Origin: Chloroflexota bacterium
GTDB taxonomy: Bacteria; Chloroflexota; Anaerolineae; Promineifilales; Promineifilaceae
Direction: 5' to 3'
Assembly (NCBI GenBank): GCA_008501785.1
Contig: QQUD01000716.1
Span: forward strand, 1-22,165
Length of the DNA: 22,165 nt
Shown one piece after another: positions 20,210-22,165 of the stretch. The translations under genes and the position numbers were made by a program. The first letter of the stretch is position 1. Every line of letters starts with the position of its first letter. The notes under the pieces were generated by a model. The model had not been told where the DNA came from and searched no databases. It was given only the letters and a program-made list of their open reading frames with translations.

Positions 20210-21967
20210 TTAGCTTCCAAAAATGACAAAATGGAGCAGCAGCCAAAGGTAACCAATTGTCAAGGTTAGATACGTAACCGGCAAGCCAATGCGCATGAAC
20301 TCCTTAAAAGAGATGGGAGAATCTGTTTGGGCAACGATACCAGCCGTGACGAGATTGGCTTCACCCCCAATCAGTAAACCATTTCCGCCCATCGCTGCGC
20401 CCATTGATAAGCTGTAATAAAGCGCCTTATTGCCTGCGCCGGTTATGTTGCCCGTTAGGAGATCAGCGACCGGTAGCAACGATGCAGCAAGCGGAATATT
20501 GGCAATGGCAAGAGAAAGTGTACCAGCACCAAAAACCATCACGAAGATTCCTAATGCCAGATTGTCACCCACCAGGTGACTAATCCTATCAGCAATGAAG
20601 CTGATCAGGCCAACTTCTTGAACGGCCCCGACAACGATAAAAAGGGCCATAAAGAAAACAAGGGTTGTCCAGTCTACTGAGCGGATCATCTCGTGTACAT
20701 CCGGCTGCAGCCAGACAAGCAGTGCAGTTGCACCGATCAAAGCAGGCACGGCTGGAACAATATGATACCGTTCCCCAACAACGAAACCGACCAATGTGAG
20801 CACAAAAACAAGCCCAGATTTCCAGAGGGCATCTGGGTCATCAATGGCTGCGTTTTTTTCTAAGATGGCGTACAACTTAGGGGAGAGATCTTTGCTGGTC
20901 TTACGCCATTCAGCTCGATAATGGAAAAGTACATACCCGCCCATAACGATCAGAGCCACCAGCACCCCAACTGTTTGATGCACCAGGAAATCACTGAATC
21001 CGATGTCGGCATACGCGCCAATCAAAATATTTGTGGGTGTGCCAATGAGGGTGCTAATCCCACCAACATTTGAAGCCAATACTTCAGGGATGATCAGAGC
21101 CAGCGGATTAATTCTCAAAGCTAGCGCAATTTGCAGACTGATTGGCGTCATCAGCAGCATGGTGGTGAAGTTGTCGAGTAGGGCAGATGCAACGGCCGTT
21201 ATTCCCATCAACATCAATACCAAAATCCAACTACGTCCACGACTGATCCGATAAGCCTGGAAAGCCATCCATTGGAAAATACCTGTGCTCTCAATGATAG
21301 CAATCATGATCATCATCGCAATCAGCAGGAAAATCACTTCCCAATTGATGTAGGTGAGGGCACGGTCAAAACTGATGATATACAAATCTGAAGAGAGCGT
21401 TTGACCAAGAAAGGTGACGATAAAAATGGCAGAAATCCCAGCCAGTGCTGCTGTCGTGCTGTGCAGCTTTTCAAAAGCAATCAACAACAAGAGTCCTACA
21501 AAAATGATTGTGGCAGCCCAGAATCCAGCCGTAATCCGTCGCTCCAAAGTCAAATCACCGACATGGTGGGAGCGTGTTTCTTCCAATTGTGGCAATATGT
21601 TGTTGTCGAAGGGAATTGTCACTGTCTTAAAATGGGGCCGTTCGATTTTCAGGTGGATCTCGGCAGATGGTAACGAAGGGAGCGAGAGCAACCATGTGCC
21701 ATCTTCACGGCTGGAAACGGCCGTTTCCTGGTCATGGGCATCATGAGCGTTTTCTTCTCCCGTTCCTGCAAGTGAAATTTTAGCTGTCGAAATTGGCTGA
21801 CCCTGACTGTCCACAAGCCGTCCTGTAATGACAAAATTGACCTCAGCCAAATGGGGAGTTTGAGCACGCACGCTGCCCGTACTGAAGGTCAAACTGATCA
21901 CACACAAAATTACGAGCGAAAGAACTTGCTTTCGCCGCAGATGCCAAATCGCTAAGAAGTTTTGCAC
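20210..21967 (-). CDS. ArsB/NhaD-type ion permease with secreted regulatory-like N-terminal domain
   Basis: The protein has 585 residues. A signal peptide (cleavage near VRA-QT, about residue 35) precedes a carboxypeptidase-regulatory-like beta-sandwich (about 44-142: FVITGRLVDSQGQPISTAKI), then a permease of the ion transporter superfamily (146-585) with about 11 hydrophobic helices. Conserved permease points include ALLDNFTTMLLMTP (D265, N266), SNVGGISTLIGTPTNILIG (299-317) and ANIPLAASLLP late in the protein. GGNGLLIGGEANLV matches the second half's re-entrant signature. The substrate (Na+/H+, arsenite or a di-acid) cannot be assigned. GTG 21967 has AGGAG 6 nt upstream. An outside domain fused to such a permease is unusual. 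It heads an operon with the Usp gene. Confidence 0.85.
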   Translation of the reverse strand: MQNFLAIWHLRRKQVLSLVILCVISLTFSTGSVRAQTPHLAEVNFVITGRLVDSQGQPISTAKISLAGTGEENAHDAHDQETAVSSREDGTWLLSLPSLPSAEIHLKIERPHFKTVTIPFDNNILPQLEETRSHHVGDLTLERRITAGFWAATIIFVGLLLLIAFEKLHSTTAALAGISAIFIVTFLGQTLSSDLYIISFDRALTYINWEVIFLLIAMMIMIAIIESTGIFQWMAFQAYRISRGRSWILVLMLMGITAVASALLDNFTTMLLMTPISLQIALALRINPLALIIPEVLASNVGGISTLIGTPTNILIGAYADIGFSDFLVHQTVGVLVALIVMGGYVLFHYRAEWRKTSKDLSPKLYAILEKNAAIDDPDALWKSGLVFVLTLVGFVVGERYHIVPAVPALIGATALLVWLQPDVHEMIRSVDWTTLVFFMALFIVVGAVQEVGLISFIADRISHLVGDNLALGIFVMVFGAGTLSLAIANIPLAASLLPVADLLTGNITGAGNKALYYSLSMGAAMGGNGLLIGGEANLVTAGIVAQTDSPISFKEFMRIGLPVTYLTLTIGYLWLLLHFVIFGS

Positions 21968-22047
21968 ACCAAGCTCCTCTTTAATTTACCGGTGAATACA
22001 CACCCTCCAAATAGGCAAATCAGTCCCAAACTGCAATATATCGCATT

Positions 22048-22075
22048 TTTATAATAGTGTCATGTTTTTTGCCAA
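22048..22075 (-). promoter_or_regulatory. Promoter of the permease-Usp operon
   Basis: On the minus strand there is a -35 TTGGCA (22075-22070) and -10 TATAAA (22053-22048), 16 bp apart. Predicted initiation is near 22041, giving a leader of about 74 nt before GTG 21967. Confidence 0.55.
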
Positions 22076-22094
22076 ATTATTCAGGCCTATTGAA

Positions 22095-22165
22095 TCAGCG
22101 GAACGGTGGTGCATACAACAACCCGCCTTCGGTCCCAATCGAATTGAGACCTCTAGGTAGATCAT
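22095..22165 (-). CDS. Possible 3' end of an upstream gene, cut by the window edge
   Basis: A minus-strand frame open to the right edge ends at TGA 22097-22095, reading LNSIGTEGGLLYAPPFR at its end. It is only 22 codons, so it may be chance. The imperfect hairpin GGTC..CAAT/AATTG.GACC (22131-22151) overlaps it. Confidence 0.25.
   Translation of the reverse strand, partial: DLPRGLNSIGTEGGLLYAPPFR

Larger units (their letters stand above)
357..21724. repeat. Highly iterated palindrome ACGGCCGT, 25 copies
   Basis: Copies start at 357, 1042, 1159, 2283, 2491, 2785, 3264, 3714, 3950, 4139, 4487, 4763, 5388, 5961, 6599, 7683, 8035, 10961, 13441, 15462, 17547, 19318, 19612, 21192 and 21717. Seventeen extend to AACGGCCGTT; the one at 21717 sits in the 16-bp palindrome GGAAACGGCCGTTTCC. 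About 0.3 copies are expected by chance. They occur inside genes in all frames, encoding E/G-T-A-V, N-G-R or K-R-P. Confidence 0.95.

Noticed and set aside
357..21724. ACGGCCGT as ordinary restriction sites or as regulator operators
   Set aside because: Restriction sites tend to be avoided rather than enriched, and most copies lie inside genes in every frame, far from promoters.
22131..22165. CRISPR repeat at the window's right edge
   Set aside because: Only one imperfect hairpin copy is visible, with no spacer-repeat periodicity and no cas genes in the window.

Overview
The window looks like chromosomal DNA of a Chloroflexota bacterium (Anaerolineae-like). This is inferred from the lipoprotein substrate-binding protein with a long E-V-T-R-V-V repeat linker, the secreted lamin-tail and Lam-G-like proteins, the long branched-chain-type permeases, and possible leaderless starts. 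No rRNA, tRNA or phage genes were seen.

Layout. (1) 1-2003, plus strand: the 3' part of an HtrA/trypsin-like protease with a carboxypeptidase-regulatory-like C-terminus, then a small AT-rich unknown gene and a hairpin terminator. (2) 2004-3838, minus strand: enoyl-CoA hydratase-like gene, overlapping HIT-like gene, and an in-frame remnant of a GNAT acetyltransferase. (3) 3896-6751, plus strand: a membrane-anchored Lam-G-like protein, a secreted lamin-tail-domain protein and a GT4 glycosyltransferase. (4) 6966-18926, minus strand: a co-directional catabolic and uptake cluster. Its order of transcription is IclR regulator, PLP aminotransferase, PcaF/PaaJ-type thiolase, family III CoA-transferase, lipoprotein binding protein, C-N hydrolase, two LivH/LivM permeases and two LivG/LivF ATPases. 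Long intergenic hairpins lie on both sides of the binding-protein gene. (5) 18926-19700: a regulatory and mobile region. It holds an iclR promoter with a palindromic operator, a 281-bp transposon-like miniature element, and a separate small transcription unit (promoter, 27-codon ORF, intrinsic terminator). (6) 19701-21967, minus strand: an ArsB/NhaD-type permease with a secreted regulatory-like N-terminal domain, followed by a universal stress protein, with a promoter at 22048-22075.

The cluster in (4) probably imports an amino-acid-like or amide-like compound, removes nitrogen (aminotransferase, amidase-type hydrolase), activates the acid with CoA (CoA-transferase) and cleaves it thiolytically. 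The exact substrate cannot be read from the sequence.

Most notable: (a) the palindrome ACGGCCGT occurs 25 times in 22 kb (about 0.3 expected by chance), mostly inside genes, like the HIP1 palindrome of cyanobacteria; (b) the 281-bp element at 18993-19273 has perfect 13-bp TGT...ACA terminal inverted repeats, four subterminal repeats in two 24-bp-spaced pairs, and a flanking GTCAAA duplication; it sits against the iclR -35 box; (c) a short possibly leaderless transcription unit at 19367-19552 has a leader segment that can compete with its own terminator.
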